From Angomonas deanei (lineage: Eukaryota; Euglenozoa; Kinetoplastea; Trypanosomatida; Trypanosomatidae), in the NCBI GenBank assembly GCA_903995115.1, contig LR877163.1, positions 124,001 through 188,000 of the forward strand: a stretch of 64,000 nucleotides of DNA, in the 5' to 3' direction. A model generated the notes under the pieces. It was not told the origin of the DNA, did not search any database, and worked only from the letters and a program-made list of their open reading frames with translations. Made by a program: the position numbers and the translations under genes. The first letter of the stretch is position 1. Every line of letters begins with the position of its first letter. Shown piece after piece: positions 39,506 through 49,321 of the stretch.

Positions 39506-40435
39506 ATGTTCTCCGCTTCCCACGTGCGAAATACCCTCGCCGCCGCCGCGGTGACGGTCATGCTCGTTACTGCGCAAAGAAAGCACCTGCGCCAGCCAAC
39601 TGCGCAAGAGCTGCCGTGTACGGTGACGGTACCGTTGTCTGTGCCGCCTGCGTCACGGAAGGTTACACCCAGGACGCATACTACAGCAAGTGTGTTCAAA
39701 CTGCCGGAGGGCTGCGCCACCTCGATGACTCCGGTACGGGCTGCGCCGAGTGCCAGGCCCACTACGCCCTCGGAGAAGACAAAGCTTGCCACCGGTGCAG
39801 CGGTGACTGCGAATGCGACGCAACTGACCTGAACACAAGTGCAAAACATGCCCATCCAACGAAGGGTTTACCTCTGACGGCGAAACGGCACCTGTGCCGC
39901 CTGCAAGTCTCTGACAGCCACTGCGTGGACTGCCTCGAGTCGAACGAGCAGTGCGTCATGTGCCGACCCTGGATACGTTGCGGTGGACGGCAAATGCACG
40001 AGCCGTGCTCAGACGGTTGTCTTATCTGCATCAACGACATCACTAAGTGTGAGTACTGTAACACCGGGTACTACGCGAAGGATGACAAATGCGAGGCGTG
40101 CCCGGCAGGGTTGCAGCGAATGTGAGGCGGGGGAGGATGGCCAGGTGAAGTGCACTAAACCAGCAAGCCGTAGCGCAACCCCGCTCTAAGAGGCCATCAC
40201 GCGCGTGCAAAGCACGATCGTGCACCACCCCAAAGTGCTCCGAATGTGTGTCCGACGGCCAAACGGAGTGTGTACGACTTGCGAAGATGGATTTTTTGCC
40301 CATCCCGCTCTGGGCTGTGACAGAGAAGAAGTGTCATGCTCGACGGGATCGGGTAACGCAGCCCTACCGTCCTCGTCCTCCGTGCTGTCCCTCATCGCGG
40401 CCGTCTCAGCTGCAGTGATCACTCTGGCACTGTAA
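39506..40435 (+). pseudogene. CxxC surface gene, array unit 5 (type A with type B patches, many frame breaks)
   Basis: Aligned with unit 4, this copy carries more than ten small insertions or deletions spread over the whole frame, while the flanks stay nearly perfect. Several of the odd positions carry type B bases: GTCACG after CTGC near 39650, GGCGAAAC near 39879, and TGCAAGTCTCTGAC near 39902. The result looks like a position-by-position blend of the A and B sequences. As given it cannot encode an intact protein. It could be a decayed mosaic gene, but a consensus error from mixed repeat reads explains the pattern better. Confidence 0.75.
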
Positions 40436-40867
40436 CACGGCAGACGGAAAGGGAAGACACTCCCCCCGAGTACAGTGGCGAGTCTCTTCATTCATCCCCG
40501 ATTCTTTTCTTTTTTTTTCCCCCATTCTATTACTACCTTCCTTTCCAAAAAGTAAATGTGAAAACATGTTTTCCTTCATTTTCCCCGCAGATGCCACTGT
40601 AAAACAGCAAAAAACAAACGGAACAGTTTAAATGGATAAGTTTGTCATGTGCACACTCAGTTGTTTTACGACATAGGCCAAAACGTCAAATTCTACAGGC
40701 ACTGTAATTTTTTGAAAACTCACGACCACCTTTTCATTTCCGGCTCGTTTGGCGCTTCGGGCTCCCATGGCCCCACTATCGGTGTGTGTGTGTGTGTACC
40801 TCAACTGCCCTTCACTCCTCCCTCTCAAAGGATTAGCTTCATTCTTAACTCTACTTTCCTTCTCTTC

Positions 40868-41620
40868 ATGTTCTCCGCTTCCCACGTGCGAAACACCCTC
40901 GCCGCCGCCGCGGTGACGGTCATGCTCGTTGCTGCGCAAGACAGCAACTGCGCCGAAACCGAAACAAACGACGAAGGCGCCGTTGTCTGTGCCAACTGCG
41001 TCACGGATTACACCTTGGGCATAGACGGCGTGTGTTATCTTACATCGGGAGGCTGCATTCAGGCGGTGGACGGCAAGTGCCAGCACTGCAGGGGAGGCTT
41101 CACGCTGAACAAGGATGAAGGCACGTGCGTGAAATGCAACAAGGATTGCACTTGCGATGCCAAAGACCCTAACAAGTGCGTGGGCTGCAAGGTTGGCTAT
41201 GGACTTGACGGCGAAACAGGCAACTGTGTGGCGTGCAAAGTCTCTGACTGCGCCTCGTGCAGCCAATCGTCCGACAAGTGCGGTGCTTGCATGCCGAACT
41301 TCCTACTCGTTGAAAATGCCTGTGTCTCATGTGCGGTCGACGAATGCACGAGGTGCAAGGCGGATGATATGAACACCTGCGACCTCTGCGATCTCGGGAA
41401 CTACCTCAAGGAAGGCAAATGCAAGACGTGCGGCATCGAGAACTGCGATTCATGCCAGGAAGTGGAAGGCGTCGTGAGATGCGACGCGTGTGCCGGTGAT
41501 CGTACCTACGACGCAGAATCCAGAACGTGCAAGTCGGGTAACGCAGCCCTACCGTCCTCGTCCTCCGTGCTGTCCCTCATCGCGGCCGTCTCAGCTGCAG
41601 TGATCACTCTGGCACTGTAA
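40868..41620 (+). CDS. CxxC surface protein, array unit 6 (type B)
   Basis: 250 residues, type B, intact. It has Glu at the variable site near residue 201 (GIENC) where unit 3 has Arg; otherwise the protein appears the same. The signal peptide reads LVAAQ. An in-frame extension upstream covers the spacer and GT repeat and is not considered coding. Confidence 0.88.
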   Translation: MFSASHVRNTLAAAAVTVMLVAAQDSNCAETETNDEGAVVCANCVTDYTLGIDGVCYLTSGGCIQAVDGKCQHCRGGFTLNKDEGTCVKCNKDCTCDAKDPNKCVGCKVGYGLDGETGNCVACKVSDCASCSQSSDKCGACMPNFLLVENACVSCAVDECTRCKADDMNTCDLCDLGNYLKEGKCKTCGIENCDSCQEVEGVVRCDACAGDRTYDAESRTCKSGNAALPSSSSVLSLIAAVSAAVITLAL

Positions 41621-42055
41621 CACGGCAGACGGAAAGGGAAGACACTCCCCCCGAGTACAGTGGCGAGTCTCTTCATTCATCCCACAATTCTTTTCTTTTT
41701 TTTTTCCCCCATTCTATTACTACCTTCCTTTCCAAAAAGTAAATGTGAAAACATGTTTTCCTTCATTTTCCCCGCAGATGTCACTGTAAAACAGCAAAAA
41801 GACAAACGGAACAGTTTAAATGGATAAGTTTGTCATGTGCACACTCAGTTGTTTTACGACATAGGCCAAAACGTCAAATTCTACAGGCACTGTAATTTTT
41901 TGAAAACTCACAACCACCTTTTCATTTCCGGCTCGTTTGGCGCTTCGGGCTCCCATGGCCCCACTATCGTGTGTGTGTGTGTGTACCTCAACTGCCCTTC
42001 ACTCCTCCCTCTCAAAGGATTAGCTTCATTCTTAACTCTACTTTCCTTCCTCTTC

Positions 42056-42808
42056 ATGTTCTCCGCTTCCCACGTGCGAAACACCCTCGCCGCCGCCGCG
42101 GTGACGGTCATGCTCGTTGCTGCGCAAGACAGCAACTGCGCCGAAACCGAAACAAACGACGAAGGCGCCGTTGTCTGTGCCAACTGCGTCACGGATTACA
42201 CCTTGGGCATAGACGGCGTGTGTTATCTTACATCGGGAGGCTGCATTCAGGCGGTGGACGGCAAGTGCCAGCACTGCAGGGGAGGCTTCACGCTGAACAA
42301 GGATGAAGGCACGTGCGTGAAATGCAACAAGGATTGCACTTGCGATGCCAAAGACCCTAACAAGTGCGTGGGCTGCAAGGTTGGCTATGGACTTGACGGC
42401 GAAACAGGCAACTGTGTGGCGTGCAAAGTCTCTGACTGCGCCTCGTGCAGCCAATCGTCCGACAAGTGCGGTGCTTGCATGCCGAACTTCCTACTCGTTG
42501 AAAATGCCTGTGTCTCATGTGCGGTCGACGAATGCACGAGGTGCAAGGCGGATGATATGAACACCTGCGACCTCTGCGATCTCGGGAACTACCTCAAGGA
42601 AGGCAAATGCAAGACGTGCGGCATTCGTAACTGCGATTCATGCCAGGAAGTGGAAGGCGTCGTGAGATGCGACGCGTGTGCCGGTGATCGTACCTACGAC
42701 GCAGAATCCAGAACGTGCAAGTCGGGTAACGCAGCCCTACCGTCCTCGTCCTCCGTGCTGTCCCTCATCGCGGCCGTCTCAGCTGCAGTGATCACTCTGG
42801 CACTGTAA
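42056..42808 (+). CDS. CxxC surface protein, array unit 7 (type B)
   Basis: 250 residues, type B, intact, Arg variant (GIRNC) like unit 3. The 5' UTR has one extra base in the CT stretch before ATG (TTCCTCTTC) compared with its neighbours, so any open frame upstream differs while the coding part is unaffected. That supports the start at MFSASH. Confidence 0.88.
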   Translation: MFSASHVRNTLAAAAVTVMLVAAQDSNCAETETNDEGAVVCANCVTDYTLGIDGVCYLTSGGCIQAVDGKCQHCRGGFTLNKDEGTCVKCNKDCTCDAKDPNKCVGCKVGYGLDGETGNCVACKVSDCASCSQSSDKCGACMPNFLLVENACVSCAVDECTRCKADDMNTCDLCDLGNYLKEGKCKTCGIRNCDSCQEVEGVVRCDACAGDRTYDAESRTCKSGNAALPSSSSVLSLIAAVSAAVITLAL

Positions 42809-43239
42809 CACGGCAGACGGAAAGGGAAGACACTCCCCCCGAGTACAGTGGCGAGTCTCTTCATTCATCCACAATTCTTTTCTTTTTTTTCCCCCATTCT
42901 ATTACTACCTTCCTTTCCAAAAAGTAAATGTGAAAACATGTTTTCCTTCATTTTCCCCGCAGATGCCACTGTAAAACAGCAAAAAACAAACGGGACAGTT
43001 TAAATGGATAAGTTTGTCATGTGCACACTCAGTTGTTTTACGACATAGGCCAAAACGTCAAATTCTACAGGCACTGTAATTTTTTGAAAACTCACAACCA
43101 TCTTTTCATTTCCGGCTCGTTTGGCGCTTCGGGCTCCCATGGCCCCACTATCGGTGTGTGTGTGTGTGTACCTCAACTGCCCTTCACTCCTCCCTCTCAA
43201 AGGATTAGCTTCATTCTTAACTCTACTTTCCTTCCCTTC

Positions 43240-43993
43240 ATGTTCTCCGCTTCCCACGTGCGAAACACCCTCGCCGCCGCCGCGGTGACGGTCATGCTCG
43301 TTGCTGCGCAAGACAGCAACTGCGCCGAAACCGAAACAAACGACGAAGGCGCCGTTGTCTGTGCCAACTGCGTCACGGATTACACCTTGGGCATAGACGG
43401 CGTGTGTTATCTTACATCGGGAGGCTGCATTCAGGCGGTGGACGGCAAGTGCCAGCACTGCAGGGGAGGCTTCACGCTGAACAAGGATGAAGGCACGTGC
43501 GTGAAATGCAACAAGGATTGCACTTGCGATGCCAAAGACCCTAACAAGTGCGTGGGCTGCAAGGTTGGCTATGGACTTGACGGCGAAACAGGCAACTGTG
43601 TGGCGTGCAAAGTCTCTGACTGCGCCTCGTGCAGCCAATCGTCCGACAAGTGCGGTGCTTGCATGCCGAACTTCCTACTCGTTGAAAATGCCTGTGTCTC
43701 ATGTGCGGTCGACGAATGCACGAGGTGCAAGGCGGATGATATGAACACCTGCGACCTCTGCGATCTCGGGAACTACCTCAAGGAAGGCAAATGCAAGACG
43801 TGCGGCATTCGAGAACTGCGATTCATGCCAGGAAGTGGAAGGCGTCGTGAGATGCGACGCGTGTGCCGGTGATCGTACCTACGACGCAGAATCCAGAACG
43901 TGCAAGTCGGGTAACGCAGCCCTACCGTCCTCGTCCTCCGTGCTGTCCCTCATCGCGGCCGTCTCAGCTGCAGTGATCACTCTGGCACTGTAA
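43240..43993 (+). pseudogene. CxxC surface gene, array unit 8 (type B, one frame break)
   Basis: Type B, identical to its neighbours until about 43808, where the site reads GGCATTCGAGAACTGC. The Arg variant has GGCATTCGTAACTGC and the Glu variant GGCATCGAGAACTGC, so this copy contains both alleles' bases and gains one base. The frame is lost and stops at 43872, while the normal C-terminal sequence continues to 43993 in the shifted frame. A merge of two alleles during assembly is the simplest reading; a real one-base insertion is possible. Confidence 0.75.
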
Positions 43994-44424
43994 CACGGCA
44001 GACGGAAAGGGAAGACACTCCCCCCGAGTACAGTGGCGAGTCTCTTCATTCATCCACAATTCTTTTCTTTTTTTTTTCCCCCATTCTATTACTACCTTCC
44101 TTTCCAAAAAGTAAATGTGAAAACATGTTTTCCTTCATTTTCCCCGCAGATGCCACTGTAAAACAGCAAAAGGCAAACGGAACAGTTTAAATGGATAAGT
44201 TTGTCATGTGCACACTCAGTTGTTTTACGACATAGGCCAAAACGTCAAATTCTACAGGCACTGTAATTTTTTGAAAACTCACGACCACCTTTTCATTTCC
44301 GGCTCGTTTGGCGCTTCGGGCTCCCATGGCCCCACTATCGGTGTGTGTGTGTGTACCTCAACTGCCCTTCACTCCTCCCTCTCAAAGGATTAGCTTCATT
44401 CTTAACTCCACTTTCCTTCCCTTC

Positions 44425-45177
44425 ATGTTCTCCGCTTCCCACGTGCGAAACACCCTCGCCGCCGCCGCGGTGACGGTCATGCTCGTTGCTGCGCAAGACA
44501 GCAACTGCGCCGAAACCGAAACAAACGACGAAGGCGCCGTTGTCTGTGCCAACTGCGTCACGGATTACACCTTGGGCATAGACGGCGTGTGTTATCTTAC
44601 ATCGGGAGGCTGCATTCAGGCGGTGGACGGCAAGTGCCAGCACTGCAGGGGAGGCTTCACGCTGAACAAGGATGAAGGCACGTGCGTGAAATGCAACAAG
44701 GATTGCACTTGCGATGCCAAAGACCCTAACAAGTGCGTGGGCTGCAAGGTTGGCTATGGACTTGACGGCGAAACAGGCAACTGTGTGGCGTGCAAAGTCT
44801 CTGACTGCGCCTCGTGCAGCCAATCGTCCGACAAGTGCGGTGCTTGCATGCCGAACTTCCTACTCGTTGAAAATGCCTGTGTCTCATGTGCGGTCGACGA
44901 ATGCACGAGGTGCAAGGCGGATGATATGAACACCTGCGACCTCTGCGATCTCGGGAACTACCTCAAGGAAGGCAAATGCAAGACGTGCGGCATCGAGAAC
45001 TGCGATTCATGCCAGGAAGTGGAAGGCGTCGTGAGATGCGACGCGTGTGCCGGTGATCGTACCTACGACGCAGAATCCAGAACGTGCAAGTCGGGTAACG
45101 CAGCCCTACCGTCCTCGTCCTCCGTGCTGTCCCTCATCGCGGCCGTCTCAGCTGCAGTGATCACTCTGGCACTGTAA
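44425..45177 (+). CDS. CxxC surface protein, array unit 9 (type B)
   Basis: 250 residues, type B, intact, Glu variant (GIENC) like unit 6. It is the last type B copy. The spacer after it leads to the longest GT tract of the locus, before unit 10. Confidence 0.88.
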   Translation: MFSASHVRNTLAAAAVTVMLVAAQDSNCAETETNDEGAVVCANCVTDYTLGIDGVCYLTSGGCIQAVDGKCQHCRGGFTLNKDEGTCVKCNKDCTCDAKDPNKCVGCKVGYGLDGETGNCVACKVSDCASCSQSSDKCGACMPNFLLVENACVSCAVDECTRCKADDMNTCDLCDLGNYLKEGKCKTCGIENCDSCQEVEGVVRCDACAGDRTYDAESRTCKSGNAALPSSSSVLSLIAAVSAAVITLAL

Positions 45178-45637
45178 CACGGCAGACGGAAAGGGAAGAC
45201 ACTCCCCCCGAGTACAGTGGCGAGTCTCTTCATTCATCCCCAATTCTTTTCTTTTTTTTTTTCCCCCATTCTATTACTACCTTCCTTTCCAAAAAGTAAA
45301 TGTGAAAACATGTTTTCCTTCATTTTCCCCGCAGATGTCACTGTAAAACAGCAAAAGGCAAACGGAACAGTTTAAATGGATAAGTTTGTCATGTGCACAC
45401 TCAGTTGTTTTACGACATAGGCCAAAACGTCAAATTCTACAGGCACTGTAATTTTTTGAAAACTCACGACCACCTTTTCATTTCCGGCTCGTTTGGCGCG
45501 TCGGGCTCCCATCGCCCCGCTATCGGTGTGTATGTGTGTGTGTGTGTGTGTGCGTGTGTGTGCGTGTACCTCAACTGCCCTTCACTCCTCCCTGTCAAAG
45601 GATTAGCTTCATTCTTAACTCCACTTTCCTTCCCTTC

Positions 45638-46543
45638 ATGTTCTCCGCTTCCCACGTGCGAAATACCCTCGCCGCCGCCGCGGTGACGGTCATGCTCGTT
45701 GCTGCGCAAAAAAGCACCTGCCCAGCCAACTGCGCAAGAGCTGCCGTGTACGGTGACGGTACCGTTGTCTGTGGCACCTGCGTGGAAGGTTACACCCAGG
45801 ACGCATACTACAGCAAGTGTGTCAAACTGCCGGAGGGCTGCGCCACCCTCGATGACTCCGGTACGGGCTGCGCCGAGTGCCAGGCCCACTACGCCCTCGG
45901 AGAAGACAAAGCTTGCCACCGGTGCAGTGGTGACTGCGAATGCGACGCAACTGACCTGAACAAGTGCAAAACATGTCCATCCAACGAGGGAATTACCTCT
46001 GACGGACGCACCTGTGCCGCCTGCGTTGACAGTCACTGCGTGGACTGCCTCGAGTCGAACGAGCAGTGCGTCATGTGCGGAACTGGATACGTCGCGGTGG
46101 ACGGCAAATGCGAGCCGTGCTCGGACGGTTGTCTTATCTGCATTGGAAGTGTTTCTAAGTGTGAGTACTGTAACGACGGGTACTACGCGAAGGATGACAA
46201 ATGCGTGGCGTGCCCGGAGGGTTGCAGCGAATGTGAGGCGGGGGAGGATGGCCAGGTGAAGTGCTCCGATCCAGCAAGTCGAAGCGCAACTCCTGCCAGT
46301 GAAGAGACCATCTCACACACGGAAAGCACGACGTGCACCACCCCAAAGTGCTCCGAATGTGTGTCCGACGGCCAAACGGAGGTGTGTACGACTTGCGAAG
46401 ATGGATTTTTTGCCCATCCCGCTCTGGGCTGTGACAGAGAAGAGGTATCGTGCACGTCAGGTAGTGCAACCCTACTGTCCTTGTCCTCCGTTATGTCGCT
46501 CGTCGCCGCCGTTTTGGCAGCGATGAAATCTGTGGCACTCTAG
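45638..46543 (+). CDS. CxxC surface protein, array unit 10 (divergent type A')
   Basis: 301 residues. The first ~150 residues are nearly identical to type A, including NKCKTC and CGTGY shared with unit 1. Changes then accumulate: IGSVSKCEYCNDG, CVACPEG, SDPASRSATPASEETISHTES. After the conserved CTTCEDGFF module the end is different (TSGSATLLSLSSVMSLVAAVLAAMKSVAL), with a Lys inside the hydrophobic stretch. The 3' UTR is also unlike the other units. This copy has escaped homogenisation at its 3' side and may preserve an older variant. Confidence 0.87.
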   Translation: MFSASHVRNTLAAAAVTVMLVAAQKSTCPANCARAAVYGDGTVVCGTCVEGYTQDAYYSKCVKLPEGCATLDDSGTGCAECQAHYALGEDKACHRCSGDCECDATDLNKCKTCPSNEGITSDGRTCAACVDSHCVDCLESNEQCVMCGTGYVAVDGKCEPCSDGCLICIGSVSKCEYCNDGYYAKDDKCVACPEGCSECEAGEDGQVKCSDPASRSATPASEETISHTESTTCTTPKCSECVSDGQTEVCTTCEDGFFAHPALGCDREEVSCTSGSATLLSLSSVMSLVAAVLAAMKSVAL

Positions 46544-46903
46544 CCCTGCAGACCCGCCAACGGGATATGAAGGCACTCCCCCCGAGCACAATATCTAGAA
46601 CCTTTGTCCACCATCCATCGCATCTCCTTCCCTTCTGCTAGAGACACCGTTTTGACACATAAACCAACAAGGTAGTTCTCAACGCTTATGATTTTATGTG
46701 CACACTTAGTTGTTTTCCAATCTAATTGAAAGGGTGGAAAAAAAAAAACAGTCCTATTGTAGTTTTGTGACCTCAACCCATGTGTCGGGCTTCCATGACC
46801 CCGCTATCATTGCGTGTGTGTGTGTGTGTGTGTACCTCAACTGCCCTTCACTCCTTCCTCTCAAAGGATTAGCTTCATTCTTAACTCTACTTTCCTTCCC
46901 TTC

Positions 46904-47812
46904 ATGTTCTCCGCTTCCCACGTGCGAAATACTCTCGCCGCCGCCGCGGTGACGGTCATGCTCGTTGCCGCGCAAAAAAGCACCTGTCCAGCCAACTGCG
47001 CAAGAGCTGCCGTGTACGGTGACGGTACCGTTGTCTGTGGCGCCTGCGTGGAAGGTTACACCCAGGACGCATACTACAGCAAGTGTGTCAAACTGCCGGA
47101 GGGCTGCGCCACCCTCGATGACTCCGGTACGGGCTGCGCCGAGTGCCAGGCCCACTACGCCCTCGGAGAAGACAAAGCTTGCCACCGGTGCAGTGGTGAC
47201 TGCGAATGCGACGCAACTGACCTGAACACGTGCAAAACATGCCCATCCAACGAAGGGTTTACCTCTGACGGACGCACCTGTGCCGCCTGCGTTGACAGCC
47301 ACTGCGTGGACTGCCTCGAGTCGAACGAGCAGTGCGTCATGTGCCGACCTGGATACGTTGCGGTGGACGGCAAATGCGAGCCGTGCTCAGACGGTTGTCT
47401 TATCTGCATCAACGACATCACTAAGTGTGAGTACTGTAACACCGGGTACTACGCGAAGGATGACAAATGCGAGGCGTGCCCGGAGGGTTGCAGCGAATGT
47501 GAGGCGGGGGAGGATGGCCAGGTGAAGTGCACTAAACCAGCAAGCCGTAGCGCAACCCCGCTCCAAGAGGCCATCACGCGCGCGGAAAGCACGACGTGCA
47601 CCACCCCAAAGTGCTCCGAATGTGTGTCCGACGGCCAAACGGAGGTGTGTACGACTTGCGAAGATGGATTTTTTGCCCATCCCGCTCTGGGCTGTGACAG
47701 AGAAGAAGTGTCATGCTCGACGGGATCGGGTAACGCAGCCCTACCGTCCTCGTCCTCCGTGCTGTCCCTCATCGCGGCCGTCTCAGCTGCAGTGATCACT
47801 CTGGCACTGTAA
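46904..47812 (+). CDS. CxxC surface protein, array unit 11 (type A)
   Basis: 302 residues, type A, intact. The protein differs from unit 2 only by Ala in LQEAITRAES. Its upstream spacer (46690-46830) is unlike those of the internal units but resembles the spacer before unit 1. Downstream, the array ends at about 48030-48080, where only a fragment of the spacer remains. Confidence 0.88.
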   Translation: MFSASHVRNTLAAAAVTVMLVAAQKSTCPANCARAAVYGDGTVVCGACVEGYTQDAYYSKCVKLPEGCATLDDSGTGCAECQAHYALGEDKACHRCSGDCECDATDLNTCKTCPSNEGFTSDGRTCAACVDSHCVDCLESNEQCVMCRPGYVAVDGKCEPCSDGCLICINDITKCEYCNTGYYAKDDKCEACPEGCSECEAGEDGQVKCTKPASRSATPLQEAITRAESTTCTTPKCSECVSDGQTEVCTTCEDGFFAHPALGCDREEVSCSTGSGNAALPSSSSVLSLIAAVSAAVITLAL

Positions 47813-48220
47813 CACGGCAGACGGAAAGGGAAGACACTCCCCCCGAGTACAGTGGCGAGTCTCTTCATTCATCCCCGATTCTTTTCTTTTTTTTTCCCCC
47901 ATTCTATTACTACCTTCCTTTCCAAAAAGTAAATGTGAAAACATGTTTTCCTTCATTTTCCCCGCAGATGCCACTGTAAAACAGCAAAAGGCAAACGGAA
48001 CAGTTTAAATGGATAAGTTTGTCGTGTGCACAGTTAAAATCAAAATTGAATTTCTATTTACCTTGTATTTTTGTGGGAACAAGTGTCCACTTTTCCAGTA
48101 CAAACTTGCTCGTCACATCGGGTAACGATGGACCTATTGTCAGTACGTATGTCTCCTTTTTTTCTCCTCTTTTGATTATTATCTTAAATTTGTCAGTTCT
48201 AGAAAAGAAAAGGTAGGAAA
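47813..48220. other. End of the surface array and spacer
   Basis: The first ~220 bases are the usual array 3' flank. At about 48030 the common sequence breaks, leaving a remnant (TTGAATTTCTATTTACC and TGTATTTTTGTGGGAAC) related to the spacer at 39310-39345. A CT/T-rich tract at 48150-48192 ending in CAG then serves as acceptor for the next gene. Confidence 0.6.
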
Positions 48221-49066
48221 ATGGACAACATGAATTTCCAATTGTTTCCTTCGTCGTGGAATGACGCGAGTGGAGGTGGTCCGTCTCCCCCAACTGTCGG
48301 AACAGACCCTCGTGTCAACTGCATAGAGGACGACGGCACAGAGGAGGAAGGAAACCACTACGATGGAGATCACAGCGCACAGTGGGAGGGCAATGGAGCG
48401 GACCGTACCGCTTTACAAATCCAAATTCCTCCCTCTGTAGGGGTCAACGCCCCTGTGACGGTATTTCCTACTGCGCAGTCCATACAGGCGGTGCTGGAGC
48501 AGCTAGTGCGCAACGGGAAGCCGGTCGATGAGGCACTATTCAGGCTGTTGCAGAGACAAGGCGAAAAGCTGCTGTACAAGGAGCAGAATGGGGAGCCCGT
48601 GTCGCCACTCTCACCAACCTCTTTTCAGAACTTCACGGCGGCGTTGCAGAATTACCTATCGTCTGGTTTTCAACCAGGCATGCAGTACAGCGTGGAGGAC
48701 TTGCACGCTTTACAGCAGCTGTTGCGGCGGATACCCCCCAAGACCATTGCCTACCACGGCCCAGGGAGGGGCCTGTCGAGTGGTCGGGTGGAGGTACTGG
48801 AGGATGAGGAGAGCCGCAGCGGTCGCAAGAGACGCTATGGGGAGACCGAGATGGCGAGAGACTATCAGCAGAATCACGTGCAAGAGGGGCTGGGGGAGCC
48901 GGACGGGAAGCGGCGGCGGCTGACGGCCTACGACAATTATTGTTACGACCCGAATTTGGGGCAGAATTACGTTCCGCTACGGGGCGCAGAGGCGACGAGT
49001 GACGGGGAGGGGAATAAGCGGACGAGGGAATGGGGAGAAGGGGAATCCAACAAAAGAAGACGATGA
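48221..49066 (+). CDS. Putative nuclear protein with basic C-terminus, unknown
   Basis: A 281-residue protein with no family I recognise. The N-terminal ~85 residues are acidic/Gly/Pro-rich. A helical region follows at about 85-180 (IQAVLEQLVRNGKPVDEALFRLLQ, then VEDLHALQQLLRRIPPKTIAYHG). The C-terminal third has several basic clusters (RSGRKRRYG, GKRRRL, NKRRR at the very end) that would act as nuclear localisation signals. It probably binds nucleic acid or a nuclear complex. An acceptor CAG about 25 bases before the ATG supports the start. Confidence 0.75.
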   Translation: MDNMNFQLFPSSWNDASGGGPSPPTVGTDPRVNCIEDDGTEEEGNHYDGDHSAQWEGNGADRTALQIQIPPSVGVNAPVTVFPTAQSIQAVLEQLVRNGKPVDEALFRLLQRQGEKLLYKEQNGEPVSPLSPTSFQNFTAALQNYLSSGFQPGMQYSVEDLHALQQLLRRIPPKTIAYHGPGRGLSSGRVEVLEDEESRSGRKRRYGETEMARDYQQNHVQEGLGEPDGKRRRLTAYDNYCYDPNLGQNYVPLRGAEATSDGEGNKRTREWGEGESNKRRR

Positions 49067-49321
49067 ACTGATTCGATTGTTGTCGTTTACCCTTATCCGA
49101 TTTCATATGGTTTATTGCACAACGTCGACAACTTGCGTGCGCGCCGCTTTTCAATCGATTATATACGGTTGTTATTGTTTACTGTTTCACACTACCGAAT
49201 TAGATGTTACCGCCTCGCATCGTGTCTCTAATGCTCTATCCACTTTTCTTTTTGTTGTTATTGTTGTGTTCTACTTTCTCTCTCCCTCTTTTTTTTTCCA
49301 TACAAGAATCCCGTAACACGA

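Larger units (their letters stand above)
34041..48080 (+). repeat. Tandem array of eleven CxxC surface-protein units
   Basis: Eleven units of about 1.2 kb (type B) or 1.3 kb (type A), in the order A A B A A* B B B* B A' A (asterisk: frame-broken). Each unit has a GT microsatellite, a CT-rich tract, CAAAG acceptor, a 5' UTR of about 35 bases, a signal peptide beginning MFSASHVRNTL, one of two ectodomains, and in all but A' a hydrophobic end SSVLSLIAAVSAAVITLAL. A 3' flank beginning TAACACGGCAGACGG follows most copies. Spacers contain a second T-rich tract with GCAG, then CAGTTTAAATGGATAAGTTT. Near-identity over kilobases indicates recent amplification or conversion and makes the copy number in the assembly uncertain. 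Confidence 0.9.

Noticed and set aside
40649-40867. In-frame upstream extensions of surface genes starting at GTG codons in the spacers
   Set aside because: They translate the spacer, the GT repeat (Val-Cys runs) and the splice tract; splicing would remove them, and the common start at MFSASH gives a proper signal peptide in all units.
34238-47868. Recurrent long antisense frames opposite the surface genes (about 140-190 residues, repeated in each unit)
   Set aside because: They recur only because the array DNA is nearly identical, they lie opposite strong CxxC coding frames, and they run against the direction of the gene cluster.
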